Source: Lutibacter sp. B1
GTDB lineage: Bacteria; Bacteroidota; Bacteroidia; Flavobacteriales; Flavobacteriaceae
DNA length: 64,000 nt
Direction of reading: 5' to 3'
Assembly (NCBI RefSeq): GCF_012524075.1
Contig: NZ_JAAZUI010000017.1
Span: 22,436-86,435, forward strand
Each line of letters starts with the position of its first letter. Position 1 is the first letter of the stretch. Positions 1-7,938 of this stretch are shown piece by piece. The position numbers and the translations under genes are program-made. Below the pieces are notes generated by a model. It searched no databases. It worked only from the letters and a program-made list of their open reading frames with translations, and was not told where the DNA came from.

Positions 1-206
1 TTATCTATTTCTTGGCCAAAAGCTATTAGCTCAGATTTTAGTTCTCTTCCAAAATTAGAACGCTCTTCAGATTTTTGTTTAAAATATAATTTCAATCCTG
101 AATTACTTACATTTTCTGCCGCTTTTTTATAACCTTTTTCGGCATCATATGTTTTTTCTAATAAAGCATTTAATTTGTCTCCCATTTTTTTAGTGTATGT
201 TTTCAT
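1..206 (-). CDS. PA2169-family four-helix-bundle protein (5' part only)
   Basis: The minus-strand frame opens with ATG at 206 and stays open to the window edge, giving 68 residues of the N-terminal part. The sequence is helical and rich in Lys and Glu: MKTYTKKMGDKLNALLEKTY followed by a segment with DAEKGYKKAAENV and then KSEERSNFGRELKSELI. This matches the ferritin-like DUF2383/PA2169 family, small stress-associated proteins of unknown reaction that are common in Bacteroidota beside Dps and YtxH genes. The C-terminal half lies outside the window. A good TAnnTTTG box lies upstream at 290-297. Family assignment is fairly sure; the role is not known. Confidence 0.65.
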   Translation of the reverse strand, partial: MKTYTKKMGDKLNALLEKTYDAEKGYKKAAENVSNSGLKLYFKQKSEERSNFGRELKSELIAFGQEID

Positions 207-289
207 AATTTTAATTTTTTATAATTAGAAGTATTTTTTTTAGATGTTTACTTTTTAACATCAATTTTATTTGTCTAAATTTTATACAA

Positions 290-297
290 CAAACATA
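290..297 (-). promoter_or_regulatory. -7 box TATGTTTG for the PA2169-like gene
   Basis: Read on the minus strand this is a perfect TAnnTTTG, the Bacteroidota -7 consensus. It lies 84 bases before the ATG at 206. A TTTG that could act as the -33 element is at 324-327, slightly farther than the usual spacing. The 12-mer at 334-345 that also occurs at 6227-6238 lies just upstream of it. Confidence 0.45.
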
Positions 298-515
298 CTA
301 TGTACATAAAGGTTAGATTAGTTCAAATGGTGTAAATATTAACTCATTTAAACCAGAGTAGGTTTTTTCCAATTTTATTAAAATAAAAGTATGAGCTTGT
401 TTTAATTTAAAGGAATATTTACTGGAAAAACAACAGATTGTTACCTGTTAATTAATAGCTGTTTTTTTAAAAAATATTAAAATATGATATGCTAAGAAAG
501 TTAAACAAAAAAAAC

Positions 516-523
516 TATCTTTG
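516..523 (+). promoter_or_regulatory. -7 box TATCTTTG for the AraC/two-component operon
   Basis: A perfect TAnnTTTG match 34 bases before the ATG at 558, implying a short leader of about 28 bases. No clear TTG is present at the -33 position, so this could be a promoter that needs an activator. Confidence 0.45.
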
Positions 524-557
524 ATAAAATCACCACAATAAAAAATGGCTACTTTCA

Positions 558-1109
558 ATGAAATTATATTTAAATTATGACATTAATGTTGTTTATAAAG
601 CTGTACTTAAAGAGCAGTTAGATAAAACAGATATTCAGTATGAGCTTAACGGAATAGGAGAAGTAAATTTGCTTAAAAATATTGATTCAAATGAATTAAA
701 AACCCTTAGTGATCAGTTAGAAAAATATGGAATAACAATTATAGAAGATTATAAAAGTCAGTTGGTTCAGCGAATTAAAGATTCTGTAACTGAAATGATT
801 TATAATGAAGAGTATGAAGAAAAATCTTATAAGGTATCGGTATATTTATCAGAAAAATTAAATTATTCATATACCTATTTATCAAACTTGTTTTCAGAAG
901 TAACCTATACGTCAATAGAAAATTTTATAATTCTAAAACGGATAGATTATGTAAAAAGTTTAATTATTAATGATGAACTAACACTTACAGAAATAGCTTA
1001 TAAATTAAATTATAGCAGTGTAGCTCATTTATCGGCACAGTTTAAAAAAACTACAGGCTTAACACCAACAGTTTTTCAAAAAATAATTACTAGAAGGAAA
1101 AAAGAATAG
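558..1109 (+). CDS. Short AraC-family transcription regulator
   Basis: A protein of 183 residues. The last 100 residues form an AraC-type double helix-turn-helix DNA-binding domain; its second half carries the typical pattern LTLTEIAYKLNYSSVAHLSA followed by FKKTTGLTPTVFQK. The first 75 residues are a small domain with no cupin-like sensor. It precedes a CheY-like regulator (24-base gap) and a sensor kinase in the same direction, so the three probably form one operon. In flavobacteria this AraC-receiver-kinase set recurs next to stress genes, and the small N-terminal domain may take its signal from the kinase pathway; that is inference. The -7 box at 516-523 supports the ATG at 558. Confidence 0.75.
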   Translation: MKLYLNYDINVVYKAVLKEQLDKTDIQYELNGIGEVNLLKNIDSNELKTLSDQLEKYGITIIEDYKSQLVQRIKDSVTEMIYNEEYEEKSYKVSVYLSEKLNYSYTYLSNLFSEVTYTSIENFIILKRIDYVKSLIINDELTLTEIAYKLNYSSVAHLSAQFKKTTGLTPTVFQKIITRRKKE

Positions 1110-1133
1110 TTTTAATAACTAATATTTATTTTA

Positions 1134-1580
1134 ATGAATTTGGAAATATTACAAATAGCACTAGTTGATGATGATGAAGATGATAGATTTCTTTTTAAAG
1201 AAGCTATTGAGGATATAGAAATGAACACAAACTTATCTCTTTTTAAAAATGGGAAAGAGTTTTTAGATTATATTTTTAAACCTGATATTATTTTACCTGA
1301 ATTGGTTTTTTTAGATCTGAATATGCCGGTTATTAATGGAATACAATGTCTTACGGAAATTAGGAAGAATAATGATTTAAGTGCTTTGTCCGTAGCTATA
1401 TATTCCACATCTTCATCAGACAAAGATATTGAAGATACATTTGTAAAAGGGGCAAATATATATATTAAAAAGCCAAACGATTTTAATAAGCTTAAAAACG
1501 TATTAGAAAAGGTATTAAAAATAAATTGGCAATATTTTACATCAGGTTTAAATAAAGAAAATTTTTTGCTAAAAATTTAA
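1134..1580 (+). CDS. Single-domain response regulator (CheY/Rcp1 type)
   Basis: A protein of 148 residues made of one receiver domain and no output domain. The acidic pocket is D12-D14 (LVDDDEDDR), the phosphate acceptor is D61 in FLDLNMP, the switch residue lies in YSTSSS near residue 91, and the conserved Lys is in IKKP near 113. The form with DDDEDDR and a long insert before LDLNMP is that of Rcp1-like regulators, which usually pair with PAS-containing kinases. The kinase follows after 18 bases. Lacking an output domain, it likely acts by protein contact, perhaps with the AraC protein upstream or as a shuttle. Confidence 0.85.
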   Translation: MNLEILQIALVDDDEDDRFLFKEAIEDIEMNTNLSLFKNGKEFLDYIFKPDIILPELVFLDLNMPVINGIQCLTEIRKNNDLSALSVAIYSTSSSDKDIEDTFVKGANIYIKKPNDFNKLKNVLEKVLKINWQYFTSGLNKENFLLKI

Positions 1581-1598
1581 TATATAAAATTAGTGTAG

Positions 1599-3326
1599 AT
1601 GTTAAATTTTATTTCAAACTTAAAAAGAACTTATTTAGTAGCATTTATTGTAGCCATAGTTTTAATATTGCTTTCGGGTTATTTATTAAACAGGCAAATA
1701 CATAAACTTAATAAATCGGCCGATTTGGTTTCTCAAACTGTTGAAGTTAAAGAAGAAATCCAAAAACTATACACATCATTAGTGTTGGTTGAGTCTGCAG
1801 AATTAAGCTATAGCATTACTAAGGATACTTTACAATTACAAACACTTCATAATTTAAAACGGAAAAGTGAAGCATCTTTAAATGAATTGATAAAAACTAC
1901 AAGTAACCATTCATTTCAACAAGAAAGATTGTTATCTGTTTCAAAACTTAAAGATAGTCTTTTTAATAGTTTGCAAGTTGTTAATGAGCGATTAGATGAT
2001 GAAAGGATTGGCTCTCGTTGGGTGCAAAAAGAGATGCAAAAGATTTCTGATCTACTTGATGATATTCAACTGCTTAAAGATAGGTTATTGTTAGAAGAGG
2101 ACTTGTTATTAGTACAAAGAATGGAAGCATACCTTTTAGAAACAAGAACTACTCCTATAGTTTCTTTACTAATGGTTTTAATATCAATAAGTATCTTTTT
2201 ATTAGCATTCAAAAAAATAAACGATTCTAGAAAAGAATTAGAAGAAACCCAATTATTATTACAAAATATTTTTAAAAGTACAGAGAATGTAATTAGCCAT
2301 TTTGAAGCTGTGCGAGACGAAGAAGATAAAATTGTAGACTTTAAAATACGTTTTACCAATGAGCAGATAAAAAATATATATGGAGATACTGCTAAAAATA
2401 TTGTAGGAAAACCAATTTCAAAAATTTATCCGGTATTATTTGAAAATGGTGTATTTGATTTATTAGTAGAATGTGTTGATAAAAATATACCTCAACATTA
2501 TGAGCGTGACTTTAATTTTATAGGAGAACGAAAGTGGTTTTATAATACTGCCCGAAAAATTAATGATGGTGTTACAATTGCATCTACAGATGTAACTTAT
2601 CAAAAGAAAGCAGAACAAAAATTAGCACAAAAGAACAAAGTTTTAAAACGATCAAATGCTGAATTAGAGTCTTTTAACCGTGTTGCAAGTCATGATTTGC
2701 AAGAACCTTTACGCAAAATACAATTATTTATTTCTCGTTTATACGATTCTGAAATAGATTCATTGACAGAAAAAGGTAAACTGTATTTAGATAAAGTAAG
2801 TAGTTCAGCCAATAGAATGCAATCTCTTATTCAACACTTGCTTTTGTACTCTAGAATTACCAAAGGAAATCAAAAATTTTCACCAACCAATCTTAATGAA
2901 GTATTAGAAAAAGTACAAGAAGATTTAGCTGAACAAATTATAGATACTAACGCAAAAATAACAATAGAAACATTGCCATTGGTAAAAGGTGTTTCATTTC
3001 AGTTAGAGCAACTTTTTAATAATGTGATTAATAATTCTATTAAATATCGTAAACAAGATGTTCAACTAACAATAGAAATTTCATCAAAACGAATCAATAA
3101 AAAATTTGTTGAAATTTATGTTAAAGATAATGGTATTGGTTTTAGTCAAGAACATGCAAGTAAAATTTTTGAACTGTTTCAACGATTACATCAAAACGAA
3201 GAATATTCAGGTACAGGTATTGGTTTAGCTATCTGTAAAAAAATAGCAGAAACACATAATGGTAGTATTTCAGCAAAAAGTGAACCGGATGTTGGAACGG
3301 TTATCACAATAAAATTACCTGTATAA
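1599..3326 (+). CDS. Membrane sensor histidine kinase with PAS domain
   Basis: A protein of 575 residues. Two transmembrane helices (about 12-31 and 184-204) bracket a helical extracytoplasmic domain of the CHASE3 kind. A PAS-like domain (about 220-330) and a coiled stretch lead to the dimerisation/phosphoacceptor domain with H365 in VASHDLQEPLRK. The ATPase domain at the end shows the N box (LFNNVINNSIKYRK), the G1 box (DNGIGF) and the G2 box (GTGIGLAI). The partner is most likely the single-domain regulator immediately upstream. The signal is unknown. It is the last gene of the operon; a weak terminator follows at 3373-3400. Confidence 0.85.
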   Translation: MLNFISNLKRTYLVAFIVAIVLILLSGYLLNRQIHKLNKSADLVSQTVEVKEEIQKLYTSLVLVESAELSYSITKDTLQLQTLHNLKRKSEASLNELIKTTSNHSFQQERLLSVSKLKDSLFNSLQVVNERLDDERIGSRWVQKEMQKISDLLDDIQLLKDRLLLEEDLLLVQRMEAYLLETRTTPIVSLLMVLISISIFLLAFKKINDSRKELEETQLLLQNIFKSTENVISHFEAVRDEEDKIVDFKIRFTNEQIKNIYGDTAKNIVGKPISKIYPVLFENGVFDLLVECVDKNIPQHYERDFNFIGERKWFYNTARKINDGVTIASTDVTYQKKAEQKLAQKNKVLKRSNAELESFNRVASHDLQEPLRKIQLFISRLYDSEIDSLTEKGKLYLDKVSSSANRMQSLIQHLLLYSRITKGNQKFSPTNLNEVLEKVQEDLAEQIIDTNAKITIETLPLVKGVSFQLEQLFNNVINNSIKYRKQDVQLTIEISSKRINKKFVEIYVKDNGIGFSQEHASKIFELFQRLHQNEEYSGTGIGLAICKKIAETHNGSISAKSEPDVGTVITIKLPV

Positions 3327-3372
3327 ACTTTATTTCTTATAAAATTTATTACTTCTAATGTAATTCAAAAAT

Positions 3373-3400
3373 AGCATAATGCAATTTTTGTATTTATGCT
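3373..3400 (+). terminator. Possible terminator after the kinase gene
   Basis: AGCATAA (3373-3379) can pair with TTATGCT (3394-3400). The sequence after it runs into a stretch of T. The stem is only seven pairs with a 14-base loop, so this is tentative. Confidence 0.35.
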
Positions 3401-3432
3401 TTCCACATTTTTTTAGTTAAATAATGAAATTA

Positions 3433-3463
3433 TATAACACAATCAAAAAGTTGTATAACACAA
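3433..3463 (+). promoter_or_regulatory. Direct repeat TATAACACAA, possible AraC operator
   Basis: The 10-mer TATAACACAA occurs at 3433-3442 and again at 3454-3463. The start-to-start distance is 21 bases, two helical turns, the usual phasing for a dimeric AraC protein. A near-consensus -7 box (CACCTTTG, 3481-3488) follows, then the AraC-family gene at 3530. Autoregulation by that protein is the simple reading. Confidence 0.45.
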
Positions 3464-3529
3464 AAACTACTGTGTTTTTTCACCTTTGTAATGTTAAATA
3501 AAAGATTATTAACTATAAAAATAACGATT

Positions 3530-4564
3530 ATGAAAATCATACAAATGCAAACATCAAACATACAAACGATGCTGGAGCAATTCAATAATTTGCTTGGGGG
3601 AGATTTAACCGTTAATACTATAGAACATTTTTTAGAACTTAATAATAAATTAGCAAAAGGGTGTATAAAAGGATACTCATTTAAAGGAGGAGTTTCAGCC
3701 TTACAATACAATTTAAAATTTAGAGAAGATTATAAAATTAAGTTAGATAATTCTGAAAACAATCCTATTTACTTTATTTATTGTTCTAAAGGAAGCATTG
3801 AACACGCTTGGAATAATGGAGATAAAAGAAGAAAAATTGAGAGATTTCAAACTTCAATACTATCAGCAGCAAATTTTGGAAATGGGAGTGAGTTTTATTT
3901 CAAAAAAGATGAATATTGTAAAGTGTTGATAATTAGAATAGAGCGTAAAAGTGATTTTATAAATTTTTATAAAGATCAACATTTAGATAACAATCAGTTT
4001 TCTGAATTGTTTTCGGAAATTGCCAATAAAAGGTATGAGTATATAGGAAGTTATAATTTAAAAATTGCAGATCAAATAAATCAATTGTCATCTGTTAAAG
4101 AAGAAGGCATTATTAAAAGTTTATTAATAGAAGGAAGAGTTCATTTAATTTTAGCTATGGAAATTGAACAACGTGTTAATGAGTTAAATAATAATAAACA
4201 AAATAGAGGTTCTTTAACCAATAGAGAAATGTCTTTATTAAGAGAAGTTTCAGAACAAATTCAAAAAGAACCGGATTATACATATACTATTAAATATTTA
4301 TGTAAAAAAACAGGTTTATCTGCATCAAAATTACAAGAAGGTTTTAAACTAATGCACAATAAAACCGTGACTGAATTTATCAGAAATGTTCGTATTGAAA
4401 CTGCCGAAAAATTGATGAAAACAACCGACATGAATATTTCACAAATTGTGTATAGTATTGGTTTTTCGAGTAGAAGCTATTTTTCAAAAATATTTAAAGA
4501 AAAATACAATTGTAGTCCAAGTTTTTATTTAGACAGCTATAAAACTTTGCCAACTGCAATATAA
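3530..4564 (+). CDS. AraC-family transcription regulator
   Basis: A protein of 344 residues from the chosen start. The C-terminal 100 residues form the AraC double helix-turn-helix (about 245-340; key pattern MNISQIVYSIGFSSRSYFSK then FKEKYNCSPSFY). The N-terminal 230 residues are a larger sensor region with beta-rich stretches around FIYCSKGSIEHAW. An upstream in-frame ATG at 3491 exists, but a likely -7 box at 3481-3488 puts the transcript start near 3495, so ATG 3530 is preferred. The target genes are unknown; the adjacent 21-base-phased direct repeat suggests self-control. Convergent with the GH3-family gene, with a perfect palindromic terminator between them. Confidence 0.8.
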   Translation: MKIIQMQTSNIQTMLEQFNNLLGGDLTVNTIEHFLELNNKLAKGCIKGYSFKGGVSALQYNLKFREDYKIKLDNSENNPIYFIYCSKGSIEHAWNNGDKRRKIERFQTSILSAANFGNGSEFYFKKDEYCKVLIIRIERKSDFINFYKDQHLDNNQFSELFSEIANKRYEYIGSYNLKIADQINQLSSVKEEGIIKSLLIEGRVHLILAMEIEQRVNELNNNKQNRGSLTNREMSLLREVSEQIQKEPDYTYTIKYLCKKTGLSASKLQEGFKLMHNKTVTEFIRNVRIETAEKLMKTTDMNISQIVYSIGFSSRSYFSKIFKEKYNCSPSFYLDSYKTLPTAI

Positions 4565-4571
4565 AAAATAC

Positions 4572-4607
4572 CCTTTATCAAATTTGCAATTGCAAATTTG
4601 ATAAAGG
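4572..4607. terminator. Bidirectional terminator, 36-bp perfect palindrome
   Basis: Positions 4572-4607 equal their own reverse complement, running from CCTTTATCAAATTTGCAA to the mirrored arm. It sits between convergent genes ending at 4564 and 4619, so a two-way terminator is the natural role. Confidence 0.7.
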
Positions 4608-4618
4608 CTTTTAGTAAA

Positions 4619-6157
4619 TTAAAAGTTGATTTTTGAAAGCTTTTTATCAGTAAATTTTTCCCACTTTTTAAATGTATCTTCATTCATTACACGTTCCATT
4701 TTTACCTGACCTCCTTTTTTCTTATTCTTTTCATTCCATTGATAAAATATGTCTAAAGTAATTAATTTTACTTTAATACCTTTTAAAGCTTTGTTTCGGG
4801 CAACGTTATAATTTTTATTTGCATCTTTTAAAAATGAATCAAGCGATTCTTCAATTTGTTGTGTGTTAATTTCACTTTCAATTCCTAAATACCAGCAATG
4901 GTAAAAATCACCATCAATTCTTTTTGCACTTAAAACATATTCCGGAATTTTTACATCAAATTTTTCTTCTAAAAATTGTATTGCATCATTTAGTTTTTCA
5001 ACAGAAAGTTGTGAGCCAACTGTATTTAAAAAGAATTTTGTTCTTCCTGTAATTTTAATTTCAATTTTATCTATATCGGTAAATCTAATAGTATCACCAA
5101 TTAAATAGCGCCATGCGCCGGTAACCGTACTTATAATCAAAATATATTCTTGATTTTCTTCTACTTCTGATAGTTTTAAAGATGGAGCATCTTGTATAAT
5201 AGATCCGTCTTCTTTAATATATTCCGGCTTAAAAGGAACAAATTCAAAATAAATTCCTTTATCTGTTACTAGTTTCATTGAGGAGGTTTCAGGTCTGGTT
5301 TGAAATGCTAAAAATCCTTCTGAGGCTAAATAAGTATCTATAACCGTTATAGGTTTTCCTAATAGCGCATTAAAACTTTTTTGATACGATTCAAACGCCA
5401 CACCTCCAGATGTGTAAACCTGAAAATTAGGCCAAATTTCATGAATGTTTTTTAGGTTATAAAATGAAATAATTTTTTGGAGTACTATTTCTATCCACGA
5501 CGGTATTCCGCTAATAGCTCCAATATCCCAATTTTTTGCCCTTTTTACAATTTGATTTACTCGTTGATCCCAGTCGTCTATTTGAGCAATATCATCACCC
5601 GGTTTATAATAACCTTTAAACCAATATGGAATATTATTAGCGCTAATACCACTTATTTCTCCTTCTAAAAAATTACCACTTTCATTAAGATTCGTAGAAC
5701 TTCCCAACATTAAAATTTCCTTTTCAAAAAAATCAGAAGAAAGTTCAAAATTACTCAATGTAAATATTTGTTTTATACCTGTATCTTTAATGGATTTGAC
5801 CATTTCGTCTGTTATAGGAATGCGTTTACTTTTTTTTCCTGTTGTGCCGGAACTTAAAGCAAAATAAGTTGGTTTTCCCGGCCAGGTAATATTGGTTTCT
5901 CCTTTATGTAATTTATACCACCATTCTTCATTAATTTTTTTATAATCAAAATAGGGTATTTTTTTTCTAAAGGTTTCTTCAATGTTTTCTGAATTTAAAA
6001 TTTCTTCAAAATTATAATAGTTACCAAATTGGGTGTCTTTTGCTAAGCTTAAAAGATTTCTTAGCATTTCTACTTGTGTTACTTCATGGTCTATCCGAGA
6101 AGAGAATGTATCTCTAATATCAATTATACCTTTAATAATACTTCCTAAAATTGCCAT
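4619..6157 (-). CDS. GH3-family acyl-adenylating enzyme
   Basis: A protein of 512 residues of the GH3 auxin-responsive-promoter family, part of the acyl-adenylate superfamily. The ATP-binding loop reads FALSSGTTGKKSKRIP, and further family blocks are present (YTSGGVAFESYQ, then TYLASEGFLAFQ, and the hinge region TGRTKFFLN). Plant members join amino acids to jasmonate or indole-acetate through an acyl-adenylate. The bacterial members are long known from genomes, but their substrates are mostly not. There is no signal peptide, so the protein is cytoplasmic. It stands alone on the minus strand, with no thioesterase or carrier protein nearby to suggest a substrate. Confidence 0.8.
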   Translation of the reverse strand: MAILGSIIKGIIDIRDTFSSRIDHEVTQVEMLRNLLSLAKDTQFGNYYNFEEILNSENIEETFRKKIPYFDYKKINEEWWYKLHKGETNITWPGKPTYFALSSGTTGKKSKRIPITDEMVKSIKDTGIKQIFTLSNFELSSDFFEKEILMLGSSTNLNESGNFLEGEISGISANNIPYWFKGYYKPGDDIAQIDDWDQRVNQIVKRAKNWDIGAISGIPSWIEIVLQKIISFYNLKNIHEIWPNFQVYTSGGVAFESYQKSFNALLGKPITVIDTYLASEGFLAFQTRPETSSMKLVTDKGIYFEFVPFKPEYIKEDGSIIQDAPSLKLSEVEENQEYILIISTVTGAWRYLIGDTIRFTDIDKIEIKITGRTKFFLNTVGSQLSVEKLNDAIQFLEEKFDVKIPEYVLSAKRIDGDFYHCWYLGIESEINTQQIEESLDSFLKDANKNYNVARNKALKGIKVKLITLDIFYQWNEKNKKKGGQVKMERVMNEDTFKKWEKFTDKKLSKINF

Positions 6158-6226
6158 TTTTATTTTTTTTATGTGATTTCTCCGAAACTACAGAGAGTAA
6201 TACATATATGTTAGCTGATTTAATTC

Positions 6227-6302
6227 AAATATTAACTCAAAAGATTATGAATCTTAAAAATCTGTTAAATAGGTTGTTAGTTTTTTTATAGAGTTAATAT
6301 TT
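6227..6302. promoter_or_regulatory. Inverted pair of AAATATTAACTC motifs
   Basis: AAATATTAACTC occurs at 6227-6238 and its exact reverse complement at 6291-6302, in the 250-base gap between the divergent GH3-family gene and the YtxH operon. The same 12-mer occurs at 334-345 before the PA2169-like gene. It may be a binding site shared by these stress-type genes. A weak -7 box (CAAATTTG, 6339-6346) lies downstream towards YtxH. Confidence 0.35.
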
Positions 6303-6407
6303 ATGTTTTTTGAGTTAAGTAAAGTAATAGAATAGCCTCAAATTTGTATTGTAATTAGTCGGATTATTGATTGATTAAATGATTTATTAACCTAAAAATT
6401 AAAAAAG

Positions 6408-6737
6408 ATGAATAATAATAGTAATACAATATTAGGAATTTTAGCAGGAACAGCAATTGGTGCAACTATGGGAATTTTATTTGCTCCGGATAAAGGTTCT
6501 GAAACAAGAAAAAAAATAGCTGAAAAAGCAATTTCAACAAAAGATACTATAGCTGAAAATGCGAATAATTTAAAAGAGAAAGTAACAGAAAAGTTTACAA
6601 GTGAAAAACAAACGGTAGAAGATAGAATTGAAGAACTTGTTTCAGATGCAAGTTATAAAACAGAAGATTTAATAGCGAGTTTAGAAAACAAGTTGAAAGA
6701 TTTAAAAACAAAAAATAAAAAATTCCAAAAATCATAA
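6408..6737 (+). CDS. YtxH-domain protein
   Basis: A protein of 109 residues. It opens with the YtxH signature: a glycine-rich hydrophobic segment (ILGILAGTAIGATMGILFAP) followed directly by DKGSETRKKIAEKA, then a long charged helix likely to form a coiled coil. YtxH proteins are envelope stress proteins with no assigned reaction, anchored by the N-terminal segment. The stop codon overlaps the next ATG by one base, so translation of the two is probably coupled. First gene of a four-gene operon ending in Dps. Confidence 0.8.
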   Translation: MNNNSNTILGILAGTAIGATMGILFAPDKGSETRKKIAEKAISTKDTIAENANNLKEKVTEKFTSEKQTVEDRIEELVSDASYKTEDLIASLENKLKDLKTKNKKFQKS

Positions 6738-7087
6738 TGAGTATACTAAACTCCATAAACGAAAATTCTAACAAAGCCATTGATAGAAGTGAAAGATATA
6801 TAAATGCAAGTGTTAAGTATTATAAGCTAAAATTGTTTTACTTGTTAACTACTTCATTTAGTTTATTTATAAAAATAATATTTATAGGTAGTGTTTCACT
6901 ATTAGGCTTGGTGTTTTTAGCCTTTTCAGGTGCTAATTTAATTAGTGAATGGTTAAATAATATAGTGCTGGGATATTTAATTATGGCGTTTATACTTTTT
7001 GGAATTTCTTTAATTATTTACTTATCACGAAAGCAAATAGAAAAAATAATAATAAAAAAAATAGCAATTAATTATTTTGAAGAATAA
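6737..7087 (+). CDS. Holin-like membrane protein (Phage_holin_3_6 type)
   Basis: A protein of 116 residues with two strong transmembrane segments (about 40-66 and 75-97), an amphipathic N-terminus and a basic tail. This is the arrangement of the family annotated as phage holin superfamily III, or putative Actinobacteriophage holin. In Bacteroidota it is a chromosomal companion of YtxH genes, not a phage lysis gene, and no phage genes lie nearby. It overlaps the YtxH gene by one base and the next gene by 11 bases. Confidence 0.65.
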   Translation: MSILNSINENSNKAIDRSERYINASVKYYKLKLFYLLTTSFSLFIKIIFIGSVSLLGLVFLAFSGANLISEWLNNIVLGYLIMAFILFGISLIIYLSRKQIEKIIIKKIAINYFEE

Positions 7088-7289
7088 TAAGAAAACATAT
7101 AACTCATTAAAAGAAATATCTAATGATTTGAAAGTGCTTAATCTTCAAAGAGAGATAGCCTTTGAAGAGTTAAAATTGATGAAAAATAATATTCAAAAAA
7201 GTCTTGAACCTTATAGTTATTTTAATTCAGTTTTAAAATTTGTAAGTAAATATGGAGCAATAGCAATTATTAGAAAAATTATTAAATAA
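7077..7289 (+). CDS. DUF6327-like small protein
   Basis: A protein of 70 residues. It starts at a TTG codon inside the end of the holin-like gene; no ATG is available in a sensible place. The sequence KTYNSLKEISNDLKVLNLQR and the following ELKLMKN resemble the DUF6327 family, which accompanies YtxH/holin genes in flavobacteria. It is mostly helical, and the last 20 residues are weakly hydrophobic. Function unknown. The 11-base overlap suggests translational coupling. Confidence 0.6.
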   Translation: MKNNKKTYNSLKEISNDLKVLNLQREIAFEELKLMKNNIQKSLEPYSYFNSVLKFVSKYGAIAIIRKIIK

Positions 7290-7307
7290 CTAAAAAAAAT
7301 AATAATT

Positions 7308-7808
7308 ATGGATTACTTAAACTTAGATAAAAAGAAAACTGAAAATACAGTTAAAGGATTAAATGTATTATTGGCAGATTATCATGTGTATTATCAAAAA
7401 CTAAGAAATTTTCATTGGAATATAGTTGGTAAAAACTTTTTTGACCTACATGAAAAATTTGAAAACATGTATAATGACGCTAAAGTTAAAATTGATGATA
7501 TAGCAGAACGTATACTCACGCTAAGATATCAACCAATAAGTAATTTGTCAGAGTATTTAAAAGTTTCAAATATTTCAGAGTCTAATTCTGACTGTACAGA
7601 TGTTGAAATGGTTGAAACATTATTAAAAGATCATGGAATTTTATTAAAGCAAATGCGAAAAGTTGTTGATTGCGCTTCCTTAGATGAAGACGAAGGAACA
7701 ATTGATCTTATAGGTGCTTATATAAGAGAGTTGGAAAAAACTTCTTGGATGCTTGATGCCTGGATAATGAATACAGGTGATAACAAACAAAAAGTAAAAA
7801 TGAAATAA
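7308..7808 (+). CDS. dps: Dps ferritin-like DNA-protection protein
   Basis: A protein of 166 residues with the full Dps ferroxidase set: H36 in NFHWNIVG, H48 and E52 in FDLHEKFE, D63 and E67 in KIDDIAERI. Dps proteins assemble as hollow 12-mers that oxidise Fe(II) with hydrogen peroxide, store the iron and protect DNA in starvation. It follows the DUF6327-like gene after 18 bases and closes the operon, which supports a stress role for the operon as a whole. The length is normal for the family. Confidence 0.9.
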   Translation: MDYLNLDKKKTENTVKGLNVLLADYHVYYQKLRNFHWNIVGKNFFDLHEKFENMYNDAKVKIDDIAERILTLRYQPISNLSEYLKVSNISESNSDCTDVEMVETLLKDHGILLKQMRKVVDCASLDEDEGTIDLIGAYIRELEKTSWMLDAWIMNTGDNKQKVKMK

Positions 7809-7823
7809 ACTCTATAATTACTG

Positions 7824-7848
7824 CCTTTAGTAAAAGGGGTAAGTTTTT
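7824..7848 (+). terminator. Weak terminator after dps
   Basis: CCTTT (7824-7828) pairs with AAAGG (7833-7837) and is followed by a T run near 7843-7848. The stem is short, so confidence is low. Confidence 0.3.
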
Positions 7849-7938
7849 TAAATCAAAAAAAAGTATTTAATATTCTGAATATAAGATTATTATCTAGTAT
7901 TAAAATTTAATTATTAACTATTAAAAATTAAAAAAAAA

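Larger units (their letters stand above)
207..557. other. Intergenic region between divergent genes
   Basis: This stretch separates the minus-strand PA2169-like gene from the plus-strand AraC gene. It contains a -7 box for each direction (290-297 minus, 516-523 plus), a short inverted repeat near 244-263 (GATGTT/AACATC), and the 12-mer AAATATTAACTC at 334-345. No tRNA-like fold and no convincing short coding frame were seen. Confidence 0.5.

Noticed and set aside
3491..3529. Upstream in-frame ATG extending the AraC gene by 13 codons
   Set aside because: A near-consensus -7 box at 3481-3488 places the transcript start inside this extension, and ATG 3530 follows normally.
4572..4607. 36-bp palindrome as a regulator binding site
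   Set aside because: It lies between the 3' ends of convergent genes, not near a promoter; a bidirectional terminator explains it.
6737..7087. Phage holin indicating a prophage
   Set aside because: No lysin, capsid or integrase genes are nearby. The gene overlaps YtxH and precedes dps, its usual chromosomal setting.
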